From Candidatus Poribacteria bacterium (GTDB lineage Bacteria > Poribacteria > WGA-4E > PCPOR2b): a DNA stretch of 64,000 bases. The notes under the pieces are model-generated. The model was not told the DNA's origin and did not search any database. It worked only from the letters and a program-made list of their open reading frames with translations. Position 1 is the first letter of the stretch. Each line of letters begins with the position of its first letter. The stretch is taken from positions 52,770-116,769 of the forward strand of contig JAJECO010000048.1 of assembly GCA_022822005.1 (NCBI GenBank). Reading direction: 5' to 3'. The position numbers and the translations under genes were made by a program. Positions 1 through 9,617 of the stretch are shown in pieces.

Positions 1-2
1 GG

Positions 3-101
3 GAACGGATCTTGGCGGATGCGGGTGGTGAACTACAGCAGTATGAACGGCAGGAAAAGACCGACGCGCTGGGTAGACCTGAGTTTGCGGAGGGGAGATA
101 G
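3..101 (+). CDS. C-terminal fragment of a gene cut by the window edge
   Basis: A frame without a start enters from the left edge and ends with TAG at 99-101. It gives 32 residues rich in Glu, Gln and Arg, ending in EFAEGR. Another frame is also open to about base 108, so the choice rests only on the more protein-like composition. I cannot assign a family from so short a tail. Confidence 0.3.
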   Translation, partial: ERILADAGGELQQYERQEKTDALGRPEFAEGR

Positions 102-140
102 GTGAGGGCTGCTCATAAATAAGGTAAGATTCACGTCGCG

Positions 141-231
141 CGAATCGAGGCAAGGATGCCTCTCCTACAGACAATCTCCCGATGTAGGAGGGAAGTCCTA
201 TTCCCGATTCGAGACAAGGAAGCCTCTCCCA
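141..231. repeat. Nested inverted and direct repeats (intergenic element)
   Basis: This noncoding stretch holds a perfect hairpin at 147-162 (GAGGCA, loop AGGA, TGCCTC), a second with 8-bp arms at 162-169 and 183-190 (CTCCTACA / TGTAGGAG), and an outer pair CGAATCG (141-147) / CGATTCG (205-211). The sequence from about 142 is repeated imperfectly in direct orientation from about 206 (GATTCGAGACAAGGA.. like GAATCGAGGCAAGGA..). It looks like a small dispersed repetitive element rather than a gene. Confidence 0.6.
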
Positions 232-255
232 CTCTCTTATCAAATGTAAAGCACG

Positions 256-293
256 AACAGAACCCGAGCTTTTGGCAAAACTCGGGTTCTGTT
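256..293 (+). terminator. Long perfect hairpin, probable terminator or dispersed repeat
   Basis: AACAGAACCCGAG (256-268) pairs perfectly with 281-293, and TTTT/AAAA extend the pairing inside the loop. The following bases are only mildly T-rich. A clearly related hairpin lies at 42064-42094, so this may be a dispersed repeat that also serves as a terminator for the gene entering from the left. Confidence 0.55.
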
Positions 294-333
294 GCACCCT
301 TTCTTAATATGAGCGAATGGAGATACGAGCGAG

Positions 334-1134
334 ATGAATTCACATTTTTTTGAAGGGATTGATGGAATAGAGCGACAGGGTAAACCGAGGGATTGTGGCC
401 TAACAATGGTTATCGATTGGGGTATTGGGATGCATGAACAGGAGGACCTGATCGAGACTGGGGCAGAACACTTCGATTTCGCAAAGATCGCTGTCGGTAT
501 CTCCCGCTTGTTGTCAGACGATGTTTTAGCAGGGAAATTGAAAAGGTATCGTCAACATCAGATTGAGCCATTTGCAGGAGGTATGTTTCTCGAATACGCG
601 GAGGTATCAGGGAAGGCGGATCTCTACTTTCCTGCGATCGTTGAGGCAGGCTATCGTTGGGTTGAGGTATCGGATAACCTTGGAGCTGTTTCGGTTGAGT
701 GGAAGCGGAAGATGATTCGTCAAGCGGTCGATGAACACAGTTTGCAGGTTATGGGCGAAGTCGGTAAGAAGGAGGGGTTGGCGAGCGAGATCCCTTTCCC
801 TGACGATGCACAAGGCTGCCTCGACGCCGGCGCAGCACTGGTACTCTTAGAAGCCGCTGAGTTGATTAGCGAAGATATTGACACAGCGAAGGCGGTTGAA
901 GAAGTTGTGGAACTCATAGGATTGGAGAAAATCATGTTTGAATTACCCGGTCCCTGGATTGCTGGGGTAACTGCACATGGCATCCATCACCTTCGTCGTC
1001 AGCTTATAGATCGATATGGTAGAGAAGTGAATTTAGGCAACGTCGCGCCAGCCGATCTCGTGTCATTGGAGGCGTATCGCCGAGGGTTAGGGGTCAATGC
1101 CGGCGAGGTTAAGCATGATGTCGGAAACGGTTAG
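334..1134 (+). CDS. Phosphosulfolactate synthase-like protein (ComA family)
   Basis: The family adds sulfite to phosphoenolpyruvate to make (2R)-phospho-3-sulfolactate, the first step of one coenzyme M route; bacterial members also occur outside methanogens. The 266-residue protein has the family landmarks: KPR at 17-19 leading into GLTMVID, a GG at 82-83, EVSDN at 111-115 and EVGKKE at 142-147, all expected in a TIM-barrel active site. The length is normal. The start at 334 places KPR at its usual distance from the N-terminus, although the Shine-Dalgarno is weak. No other coenzyme M or sulfolactate gene is nearby, so the product's use (sulfolactate or a related sulfonate) is open. Confidence 0.85.
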   Translation: MNSHFFEGIDGIERQGKPRDCGLTMVIDWGIGMHEQEDLIETGAEHFDFAKIAVGISRLLSDDVLAGKLKRYRQHQIEPFAGGMFLEYAEVSGKADLYFPAIVEAGYRWVEVSDNLGAVSVEWKRKMIRQAVDEHSLQVMGEVGKKEGLASEIPFPDDAQGCLDAGAALVLLEAAELISEDIDTAKAVEEVVELIGLEKIMFELPGPWIAGVTAHGIHHLRRQLIDRYGREVNLGNVAPADLVSLEAYRRGLGVNAGEVKHDVGNG

Positions 1135-1185
1135 AGGCACATCAGTTCATTAGTCATTGGTTCGTTATAAGGAGGGACAATCATT

Positions 1186-2031
1186 ATGGTTTACGGAAGT
1201 GGTAATTATCAATACGAAGTTGTGGAAGGTTGGGGGCAGATCCCGCAGTTGGGGCTTGCCTCTGCCGTCGCCTGTGATTCCCAAGATCGGGTATATGTGT
1301 TCAATCGGAGTCCTAATCCTGCCATGCTCGTTTATGAACGAGATGGTCGGTTCATTGGTTCTTGGGGCGAAGATATCTTCAAAGCACCGCACGGCATTTG
1401 GATAAGTCCTGACGATGAGATCTACACCACAGACACCGAAGACCACACCGTCCGGAAGTTTTCGCTTTCTGGAGAACTTTTGCAGACGTGGGGAACTGTG
1501 GATGAACCGGGTGCACCGGGGCAGCCATTTAATCAGCCAACCCGTGCCGTTTTATCCGACTCTGGCGAGATGTACGTCTCAGATGGATACGGTCAATCAC
1601 GGGTTCATCGCATGACACGTGAGGGCGAGGTCATTGTTTCGTGGGGCGCACCGGGCTCAGGACCGAGTGAGTTTAATCTACCGCATGATGTCACGGTAGA
1701 TAAGAATGATCGCGTCTACATCTTAGATCGAGGAAATCTACGGTGTCAGATTTTCAATTCAAACGGGGAATACCTAACAGAATGGGGAGACCTCCGTTCT
1801 CCCAACGATCTGTTCATCGATTCGGATGATGTTATCCATATCGCAGAGGGTGGGCAGCGTGTAACCGTTATGACGCTTAACGGTGAGATTATCACCCAGT
1901 GGGGCGAGAAAGGCGAGCAACCTGGACAGTTTAGCAATTCGCCGCACGGTATATGGATCGACTCTCATGGCGATGTCTATATCAGCGAGGTCATCGCGGA
2001 TAAACGGTTTCAGAAGTTTGCGCGAGTTTAA
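1186..2031 (+). CDS. NHL-repeat six-bladed beta-propeller protein
   Basis: The 281-residue protein is built almost wholly of NHL blades: recurring F..P..V..D....YI.D..N.R...F...G....WG units, for example near PHGIWIS, PTRAVLS, PHDVTVD and PHGIWID. It has no signal peptide or membrane segment. Such propellers bind proteins, sugars or nucleic acids, or act as peptidyl-amidating-lyase-like enzymes; the role here cannot be told. It is a full-length paralogue of the gene at 50347-51210, sharing the YGSG N-terminus, EGWGQ and GEIITQWG. Shine-Dalgarno GGAGGG at 1171-1176 supports the start. Confidence 0.85.
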   Translation: MVYGSGNYQYEVVEGWGQIPQLGLASAVACDSQDRVYVFNRSPNPAMLVYERDGRFIGSWGEDIFKAPHGIWISPDDEIYTTDTEDHTVRKFSLSGELLQTWGTVDEPGAPGQPFNQPTRAVLSDSGEMYVSDGYGQSRVHRMTREGEVIVSWGAPGSGPSEFNLPHDVTVDKNDRVYILDRGNLRCQIFNSNGEYLTEWGDLRSPNDLFIDSDDVIHIAEGGQRVTVMTLNGEIITQWGEKGEQPGQFSNSPHGIWIDSHGDVYISEVIADKRFQKFARV

Positions 2032-2043
2032 TTTGGGAAGTCG

Positions 2044-2067
2044 AAGCGACGCACTATTGCGTCGCTT
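2044..2067. terminator. Bidirectional hairpin between converging genes
   Basis: AAGCGACGCA (2044-2053), loop CTAT, and TGCGTCGCTT (2058-2067) form a perfect 10-bp stem. It sits between the convergent NHL gene and glcB and overlaps the glcB stop codon at 2054-2056. No long T-tract follows on the plus strand. Confidence 0.6.
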
Positions 2068-4234
2068 TGACCTCTCTCCGACGAGCGTGCAGCACAGGTT
2101 CAGTATAGCCGTTAGGTACTGTGCCCCCTTTAAAGACCAGATCTAGTGCCGCCTGAAAGGCGATGCTTTTGTCAAATTCGGGTGCCATGTTTCGATAGTT
2201 GGTATCTCCTGCATTCTGTTCATCAACAACCGCAGCCATCCGTTCAAAGGTTTCTATGATCTGCTCTCTCGTCACAACGCCGTGATGTAACCAGTTGGCA
2301 ATATGTTGACTCGATATACGCAGCGTCGCTCGGTCTTCCATCAATCCAACGTTATGGATGTCCGGCACCTTTGAGCAGCCAATCCCCTGGTCAACCCAGC
2401 GCACCACATAACCTAAAATTCCTTGAGCATTATTATCCAGTTCCTGCTGGATTTCCTCCTCGCTGAATTCCTCATCCGATAACGGTGGCGTTAGGATATC
2501 CGACAGACTAGCACGTCCCCTGCTTGCAAGTTCCGCATGCCTGTTTTTGACGTTGACTTCATGGTAATGTACAGCATGGAGTGTGGCAGCTCTTGGCGAA
2601 GGCACCCAAGCGGTCGTCGCACCGGCTTGCGGATGAGCTACCTTCTGCTCCATCATCGCTGCCATTTCATCCGGCATCGCCCACATCCCCTTACCAATCT
2701 GCGCCTTACCGGGAAGTCCGGTCTCAATGCCTATATCCACATTCCAGTCTTCATAGGCGAGCATCCACGGTTGGCTTTTGATGTCAGGCTTGCGTATCAT
2801 CGGTCCCGCTTCCATGCTGGTGTGAATCTCATCGCCGGTCCGATCTAGAAATCCAGTATTGATAAACACGACCCGTTCCTGCGCTGCGCGGATGGCCTCC
2901 TTCAGATTAATGGTGGTTCGACGTTCCTCATCCATAATGCCCATCTTCAGCGTATTGCGTTCAAGTCCAAGCGCGCGCTCTACACGTTCAAACAGTTCGA
3001 CCGTTGCTACAGCCTCTTCGGGACCGTGGAGTTTGGGTTTGACGATATAGATGCTGCCCGTCCGGCTATTGACGCATTGTCCATTTCTTTTAAGATCGTG
3101 TATGGCTGCCAGCGATGTGACCATCGCATCAAGAAAGCCCTCAGGAATTTCCTGATTATCTGCCGTGGTGACCGCATCGGTATACATGTGAATTCCAACA
3201 TTCCGGATTAGCAGAAGACTTCTGCCCGGGAGTGTCAGGGTTGACCCATCTGGCGCCGTAAAGGTCCTATCTGCATTTAGCCGACGGATCATCTGCTGCC
3301 CATCCTTTTCAAAGGAAGCTTCCAGCGTCCCCTGCATAATGCCGTTCCAGTTGCTGTACACTCTCATCTTGTCCTCGGCATCAACCGCCGCTACAGAATC
3401 TTCGCAGTCTTGAATTGTGGTGATGGCGGACTCAAGGATCACGTCTTTTACGCCCGCAGGATGGGCTTTTCCAACAGGATGCGTACGGTCAATCTGGATT
3501 TCAATGTGTAATCCATTGTTTCTGAGCAAAACAGTGCACAGTTCACCATCTTTTTCATGAAACCCAACAAATTTATTGGGGTCGGCTAAACCTACTTCGC
3601 TGCCATCGTTAAGCCTTATAACCAATTGGTTAGTTCCATCAACATCTTTGAGTGAGTATTGCGTGACTTCTCGGAAGTTTCCCCGTTCAAGCTCCGCCAT
3701 CTCATCTAAAAACACCTCCACCTGGGCGATGACAGCCGCGCCGCGCATAGGGTTGTAACCTGCATCCTTTTGCTCGCGCCCCTCTTCCGTAATCAGATAG
3801 GTGCCGTACAACGCATCATACAAACTTCCCCAACGGGCATTGGCGGCATTTAAGGCATAGCGGGCATTATCCAAGGGAACCACCAGTTGAGGACCTGAGA
3901 CTTCCGCGATTTCGGGGTCCACAGCCGTCGTGGTTGCTTGGAAATCTCCACCTTCAGGGAGGAGGTATCCAATCTCTGCAAGAAAATCTTGATACTCATT
4001 TGGCTCAACCGGTTCGTCTTTTGTCGACAAATACCATTCGTCGATCCGCTGCTGCAATGCGTCCCGTTTATCCAGAAGCACCCGGTTTTTGGGCGCGAGA
4101 TCTGCAACAATTTGACCCAAGGATGTCCAAAAGGCATCCGTATCTACACCTGTGCCGGGGGCGATCTCGTCTTGTACCAGACGATACAATCCTTCGTCAA
4201 TCTTGAGCTGAGCAATTTCAATTCTATCTGCCAT
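2054..4234 (-). CDS. glcB: Malate synthase G
   Basis: Condenses glyoxylate with acetyl-CoA to malate in the glyoxylate bypass and in glyoxylate use. About 726 residues, the single-chain G isoform. Visible family signatures are [11 protein letters not shown] (with the catalytic Arg) and [20 protein letters not shown], which holds the conserved Cys and the catalytic Asp region, followed by [15 protein letters not shown] longer frame begins with GTG at 4252, but GGAGG lies just inside it, so the ATG at 4234 (MADRIEIAQ) is the likelier start. Isocitrate lyase is not in the window. Confidence 0.95.
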   Translation of the reverse strand: MADRIEIAQLKIDEGLYRLVQDEIAPGTGVDTDAFWTSLGQIVADLAPKNRVLLDKRDALQQRIDEWYLSTKDEPVEPNEYQDFLAEIGYLLPEGGDFQATTTAVDPEIAEVSGPQLVVPLDNARYALNAANARWGSLYDALYGTYLITEEGREQKDAGYNPMRGAAVIAQVEVFLDEMAELERGNFREVTQYSLKDVDGTNQLVIRLNDGSEVGLADPNKFVGFHEKDGELCTVLLRNNGLHIEIQIDRTHPVGKAHPAGVKDVILESAITTIQDCEDSVAAVDAEDKMRVYSNWNGIMQGTLEASFEKDGQQMIRRLNADRTFTAPDGSTLTLPGRSLLLIRNVGIHMYTDAVTTADNQEIPEGFLDAMVTSLAAIHDLKRNGQCVNSRTGSIYIVKPKLHGPEEAVATVELFERVERALGLERNTLKMGIMDEERRTTINLKEAIRAAQERVVFINTGFLDRTGDEIHTSMEAGPMIRKPDIKSQPWMLAYEDWNVDIGIETGLPGKAQIGKGMWAMPDEMAAMMEQKVAHPQAGATTAWVPSPRAATLHAVHYHEVNVKNRHAELASRGRASLSDILTPPLSDEEFSEEEIQQELDNNAQGILGYVVRWVDQGIGCSKVPDIHNVGLMEDRATLRISSQHIANWLHHGVVTREQIIETFERMAAVVDEQNAGDTNYRNMAPEFDKSIAFQAALDLVFKGGTVPNGYTEPVLHARRREVKATQ

Positions 4235-4483
4235 TCGTTCATGTGCCTCCACGTTTTAGAACTTTCAAAGAGAGCAATTTTGTAACAGTTCCGTATCTTA
4301 TTCCCATTTTAACTCGATCTGTCTCAACCTGTCAAGATACTTGCGCTTGAGTGGGGTGTTTTTGTTATGCATGTGACCAACTCTCGCAGCGCATGGAACC
4401 CGATCCGAGTGCCTTAAAACGAGATCAAGGCATGTTGATGAACTCAATGGACACATCGTGTAGCACGCCTTTTTCCTTCACTT

Positions 4484-4512
4484 TTGACAATACAGATGGA
4501 GTATGGTATCAT
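4484..4512 (+). promoter_or_regulatory. Sigma-70-like promoter with a palindrome over the -10
   Basis: TTGACA at 4484-4489, a 17-bp spacer and TATCAT at 4507-4512. The 11-bp palindrome GGTATCATACC (4505-4515) covers the -10 and could be an operator. The promoter points towards hisG with a leader of about 365 bases. The rest of the 4235-4877 gap holds only a hairpin (4579-4606) and no convincing gene. Confidence 0.6.
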
Positions 4513-4578
4513 ACCGTATCCTATACTATGGTAGATTTTACAATTACTTAGACACTCCCAATGCACAACCAACCCCCT

Positions 4579-4606
4579 ACATCCCGCCCCCGATAAATCG
4601 GGATGT
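4579..4606. repeat. Hairpin with CGATAAATCGG core
   Basis: ACATCCCG (4579-4586) pairs with CGGGATGT (4599-4606). The loop contains the CCGATAAATCGG core also seen (in reverse) at 21768-21779 and, with one altered base pair, at 63891-63906, so this is probably one of a dispersed family of small intergenic hairpins. Confidence 0.45.
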
Positions 4607-4877
4607 ACCACTTATCAGGGGGACTTTGGAAACCTCGTGAGGGTCGGAGTTATTGGTAAATGTCCACTTATTTCTTTAATTCACCATAATTCCCGATTAT
4701 ACATTACAGACAGCAGAGAAAGCATGGCAGGAAGCCTGCCCGTAGCGCATCCGCAGATGAAGTGAAGCAAATACAGCAAAAGGGATTCCACTACAAAGCA
4801 ATCGCTTTAACAATGAGACTTGAATTTAGTGGCAAAGAAAACAATCGAAAAAACTTGGAGACAGGACGTAGAAACCG

Positions 4878-5750
4878 ATGAACAAACTGAAATTAGGTAT
4901 TCCTAAAGGATCCCTACAGGAATTCACCATTGACCTTTTCAAACAAGCAGGCTACACAATTACAATCAGCGGCAGATCATACTATCCGCACATTGATGAC
5001 AATGAGATTGAGGTGATGCTGCTGCGCCCACAGGAGATGGCACTCTACGTAGAACGCGGTGTTATTGATGTGGGGTTAGCAGGGCGAGATTGGGTACGCG
5101 AATGCGAAGCAGATGTATTGGAAGTTGCATCGCTTATCTATGGCAAGCAGACCACGCAGCCAGCACGATGGGTGCTGGCAGTTGCAGAAGATTCCCCCGT
5201 CCAGTCTGTCGCAGATCTTGAAGGCAGAGTTATTTTCACCGAATTGGTTGGCGCAACAAAATCATACCTCAAGGATAATGGCGTCAATGCGACTGTCAAA
5301 TTCTCACACGGTGCAACAGAGGTAAAGATTCCCCATCTCTGCGACGCGATTGTAGAAATTACAGAAACCGGAAGCACCTTGTACGCCAACCAATTAAGAA
5401 TTGTTGATGTCGTCATTGAATCGGTAACAATGCTAATCGCAAACAAGAAGAGTTGGACAGATGAATGGAAACGGAACAAGGCGGAAAGCTTGTATATACT
5501 CCTCTCCGGAGCGTTGGCGGCACAAAACAAAGTTGGACTCAAGATGAACATTGCTCAAGACAACCTGCAATCCTTGCTCGCGATTTTGCCTGCAATGAGA
5601 AATCCAACGATCTCCCAACTTAGCCAAGATGGCTGGTACGCTGTCGAAACGATTGTCGATGAGCATATTGTCCGAGACTTCATCCCAGAACTCATGAATG
5701 TAGGCGCAGAAGGGATTATTGAATACCCCTTGAGCAAAGTAATTCCGTGA
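4878..5750 (+). CDS. hisG: ATP phosphoribosyltransferase, long form
   Basis: First enzyme of histidine biosynthesis: joins ATP and PRPP to phosphoribosyl-ATP in the cytoplasm. At 290 residues this is the long form with a C-terminal regulatory (ACT-like) domain, visible from about residue 215 (KVGLKMNI.. to the DGWYAVETIVDE segment), so feedback inhibition by histidine without HisZ is expected. The catalytic core shows GIPKGSLQ, the ELVGATKSYL segment and the PRPP loop DAIVEITETGSTL. The gene stands alone; no other his gene is in the window. The start is the ATG behind GGAGACAGGACG. Confidence 0.95.
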   Translation: MNKLKLGIPKGSLQEFTIDLFKQAGYTITISGRSYYPHIDDNEIEVMLLRPQEMALYVERGVIDVGLAGRDWVRECEADVLEVASLIYGKQTTQPARWVLAVAEDSPVQSVADLEGRVIFTELVGATKSYLKDNGVNATVKFSHGATEVKIPHLCDAIVEITETGSTLYANQLRIVDVVIESVTMLIANKKSWTDEWKRNKAESLYILLSGALAAQNKVGLKMNIAQDNLQSLLAILPAMRNPTISQLSQDGWYAVETIVDEHIVRDFIPELMNVGAEGIIEYPLSKVIP

Positions 5751-5833
5751 TAAGTTCATCACGCAACACGCGTTAAATCGCCATACTATTTGGACGCGGT
5801 TGTTGCTTGTGTATTAAACAGAGGATAAATCGA

Positions 5834-6904
5834 ATGAAACTTCAAATCAATTTATGCTTTTTTCTTCTTCTAATTTGGACGATTACTGGTCTGGGATGCG
5901 GTGAAGATTCAGCCGTGACTTCTGTCGATCCCGGAGAAGAATCCGAACAAACAGTGGGTGTAGAAGAAGGCGATAGCTCGCAATTGGGAATGGTATCAGG
6001 AATTATTACCAACATCAGGACGGGAGAACCGATTCCGGGGGTAATAGTCAGTCTGTTGGGTCACTCGGTGGAAACCGATGTAGAGGGCAAATATGTTTTC
6101 ACGGAAATTCGTTATTCAGATAGCCATAGCCTGATGGTCATGGGCCTTGATTACCAACCCAAAATGAAGAAATTTAAACTTAGGGCTGAACAGGTACAGT
6201 TGAATGTTTCTCTCTCCCCAAAGCTTGGCGCGGTTTCAGGCACTATTACTGATGGCACAACAGGGAACCCGATCCCCGGTGCCACTATCACTCTATTGGA
6301 TCAGATGCAAACAACCGAAATAGATGGTAGATATAATTTTACGGGGGTACCCTATTCGCAGGCAGTTAGTTTAATGGTTATAGCTGCCGATTATCAGTCC
6401 AAAACCGAGAACTTTGAACTTAGGACGGGTCGCGTTGGATTGAGCATTCAACTCATGCCCGCGACGAATCCCGAGACAGAGATTCCTCAGTTCTTGGAAC
6501 GCTTTTCCGCACTAATTGAATCATTGGATATAGGTAAATTGGAGACAATCCAGGAACTCTTTTCGAAAACCTACGTTGCAGCAGATGATCCTATTACACT
6601 CCTTGGTTTAGCCACAGGCGTTATTCCCGCAATGTTCGATGACGTTAATCCAACGATCACTAAAGTGTTTGGAAAGTATGACGCCCTCCAATTTCAGTTT
6701 AATAAAATTCGGGTGGAGGTGACTAATACACGTCAGGCATCTGCGCGACTTACCCTACACATCATGAGCGAGGAGGGGGCAGGCCCCGACAAACCACGAG
6801 CCGAAAAAAGAGAAATTATTGTTGATTGCCAAATAAATTTCCGTAAAGAAGACACGTTGTGGAAAATCGTTTTTTGGCAACTTTTCAACGTAGAATTCCT
6901 TTGA
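5834..6904 (+). CDS. Lipoprotein with two carboxypeptidase-regulatory-like domains and an NTF2-like tail
   Basis: The 356-residue protein starts with a signal peptide and lipobox (ITGLGC, Cys22), so it should be lipid-anchored. Two related beta-sandwich units of about 80 residues follow, beginning near 52 and 133 (GMVSGIITNIRTGEPIPG and GAVSGTITDGTTGNPIPG), the usual pattern of CarboxypepD_reg/peptidase-associated domains. The last 140 residues look like an NTF2/SnoaL-type cone (FLERFSALIES.. to WKIVFWQLF). A TTG at 5807 would add nine residues, but the ATG at 5834 has AGAGGA upstream and gives a proper signal peptide. Role unknown; probably binding at the cell surface. Confidence 0.8.
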   Translation: MKLQINLCFFLLLIWTITGLGCGEDSAVTSVDPGEESEQTVGVEEGDSSQLGMVSGIITNIRTGEPIPGVIVSLLGHSVETDVEGKYVFTEIRYSDSHSLMVMGLDYQPKMKKFKLRAEQVQLNVSLSPKLGAVSGTITDGTTGNPIPGATITLLDQMQTTEIDGRYNFTGVPYSQAVSLMVIAADYQSKTENFELRTGRVGLSIQLMPATNPETEIPQFLERFSALIESLDIGKLETIQELFSKTYVAADDPITLLGLATGVIPAMFDDVNPTITKVFGKYDALQFQFNKIRVEVTNTRQASARLTLHIMSEEGAGPDKPRAEKREIIVDCQINFRKEDTLWKIVFWQLFNVEFL

Positions 6905-6979
6905 TTTGATGGATTGAGCCCTGATATCAGGTAAGATAATTCCCCACTTGGACAGGAACACAATAGACGACTAACCTAA

Positions 6980-9019
<2,040 letters not shown>

Positions 9020-9329
9020 GAAGAATTTTAACTTCCAATCTATCGGCTTCTATGCTATACTCACAATGGTTTCTTAAAGATAGCTTGAACTTTTTTCGAA
9101 AAGTAGATTTTACAGAATTGTCTCGTCCATCACAAACCTACCAATTCAAATATTTGAGGACGAAAACAAGGGCATGGCTAGACAAAAATTGTATTTGAAT
9201 TGGTCTCGTTCAAGTATCTGTAGAATCTCAAGAACGGTTGTTCTGAAACAAGCTTGCGAGGTGAGGGATTGGTTCCTGGCATTCTAATTCATCAGCTGTT
9301 AACAGAACAATAGAATAGGAGAACAGAAA
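9020..9329. other. Noncoding gap with a 13-bp inverted repeat
   Basis: No gene seen. ACCAATTCAAATA (9140-9152) and its exact complement (9192-9204) form a 13-bp inverted repeat around a 39-base loop, a possible structured leader for the small gene at 9330. A short stem ACTTTT-TTCG-AAAAGT at 9089-9104 may end ligA transcription, but its T-tract is weak. Confidence 0.4.
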
Positions 9330-9467
9330 ATGAGAGGTAATCGAGGAAAAGGCAGCAAGTCACTCGATAGCGCAAATAAAGGTGTTGTCAAAAAGACTGC
9401 AACCAAAAAAGGACGTAAAGAGAAAAAGCTCGCTAAACAGGAAAAACGGGCGAAAAAGACGTATTAA
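9330..9467 (+). CDS. Small lysine-rich basic protein, 45 aa
   Basis: A 45-residue frame (ATG at 9330, TAA at 9465-9467) behind a strong Shine-Dalgarno AGGAGAA at 9317-9323 with a 6-base gap. The product begins MRGNRGKGSK and is dominated by Lys, Arg, Ala and Gly; the second half is a run of KK/KR-rich helix ending KRAKKTY. No membrane segment or Cys. Such proteins may bind RNA, DNA or ribosomes, but I recognise no family. It resembles in composition the small basic proteins at 33123 and 31315. Confidence 0.65.
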   Translation: MRGNRGKGSKSLDSANKGVVKKTATKKGRKEKKLAKQEKRAKKTY

Positions 9468-9617
9468 ACAGATAGGGCGATAGCTCACAGACGAACAGAC
9501 CCGCGCTCAATAGGGGTTCATTAAGACTGCCTCTGCATTCTGCGCCACGATACGATTGAAACCCGCATCACGGTCTGCTGCTTGTGCTATCGCCTTTTTT
9601 TAGGGAGTCAGCGCATC

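Noticed and set aside
4351..4551. 66-codon frame upstream of hisG
   Set aside because: Contains the promoter-like TTGACA/TATCAT and has no ribosome site; not a leader peptide with His runs.
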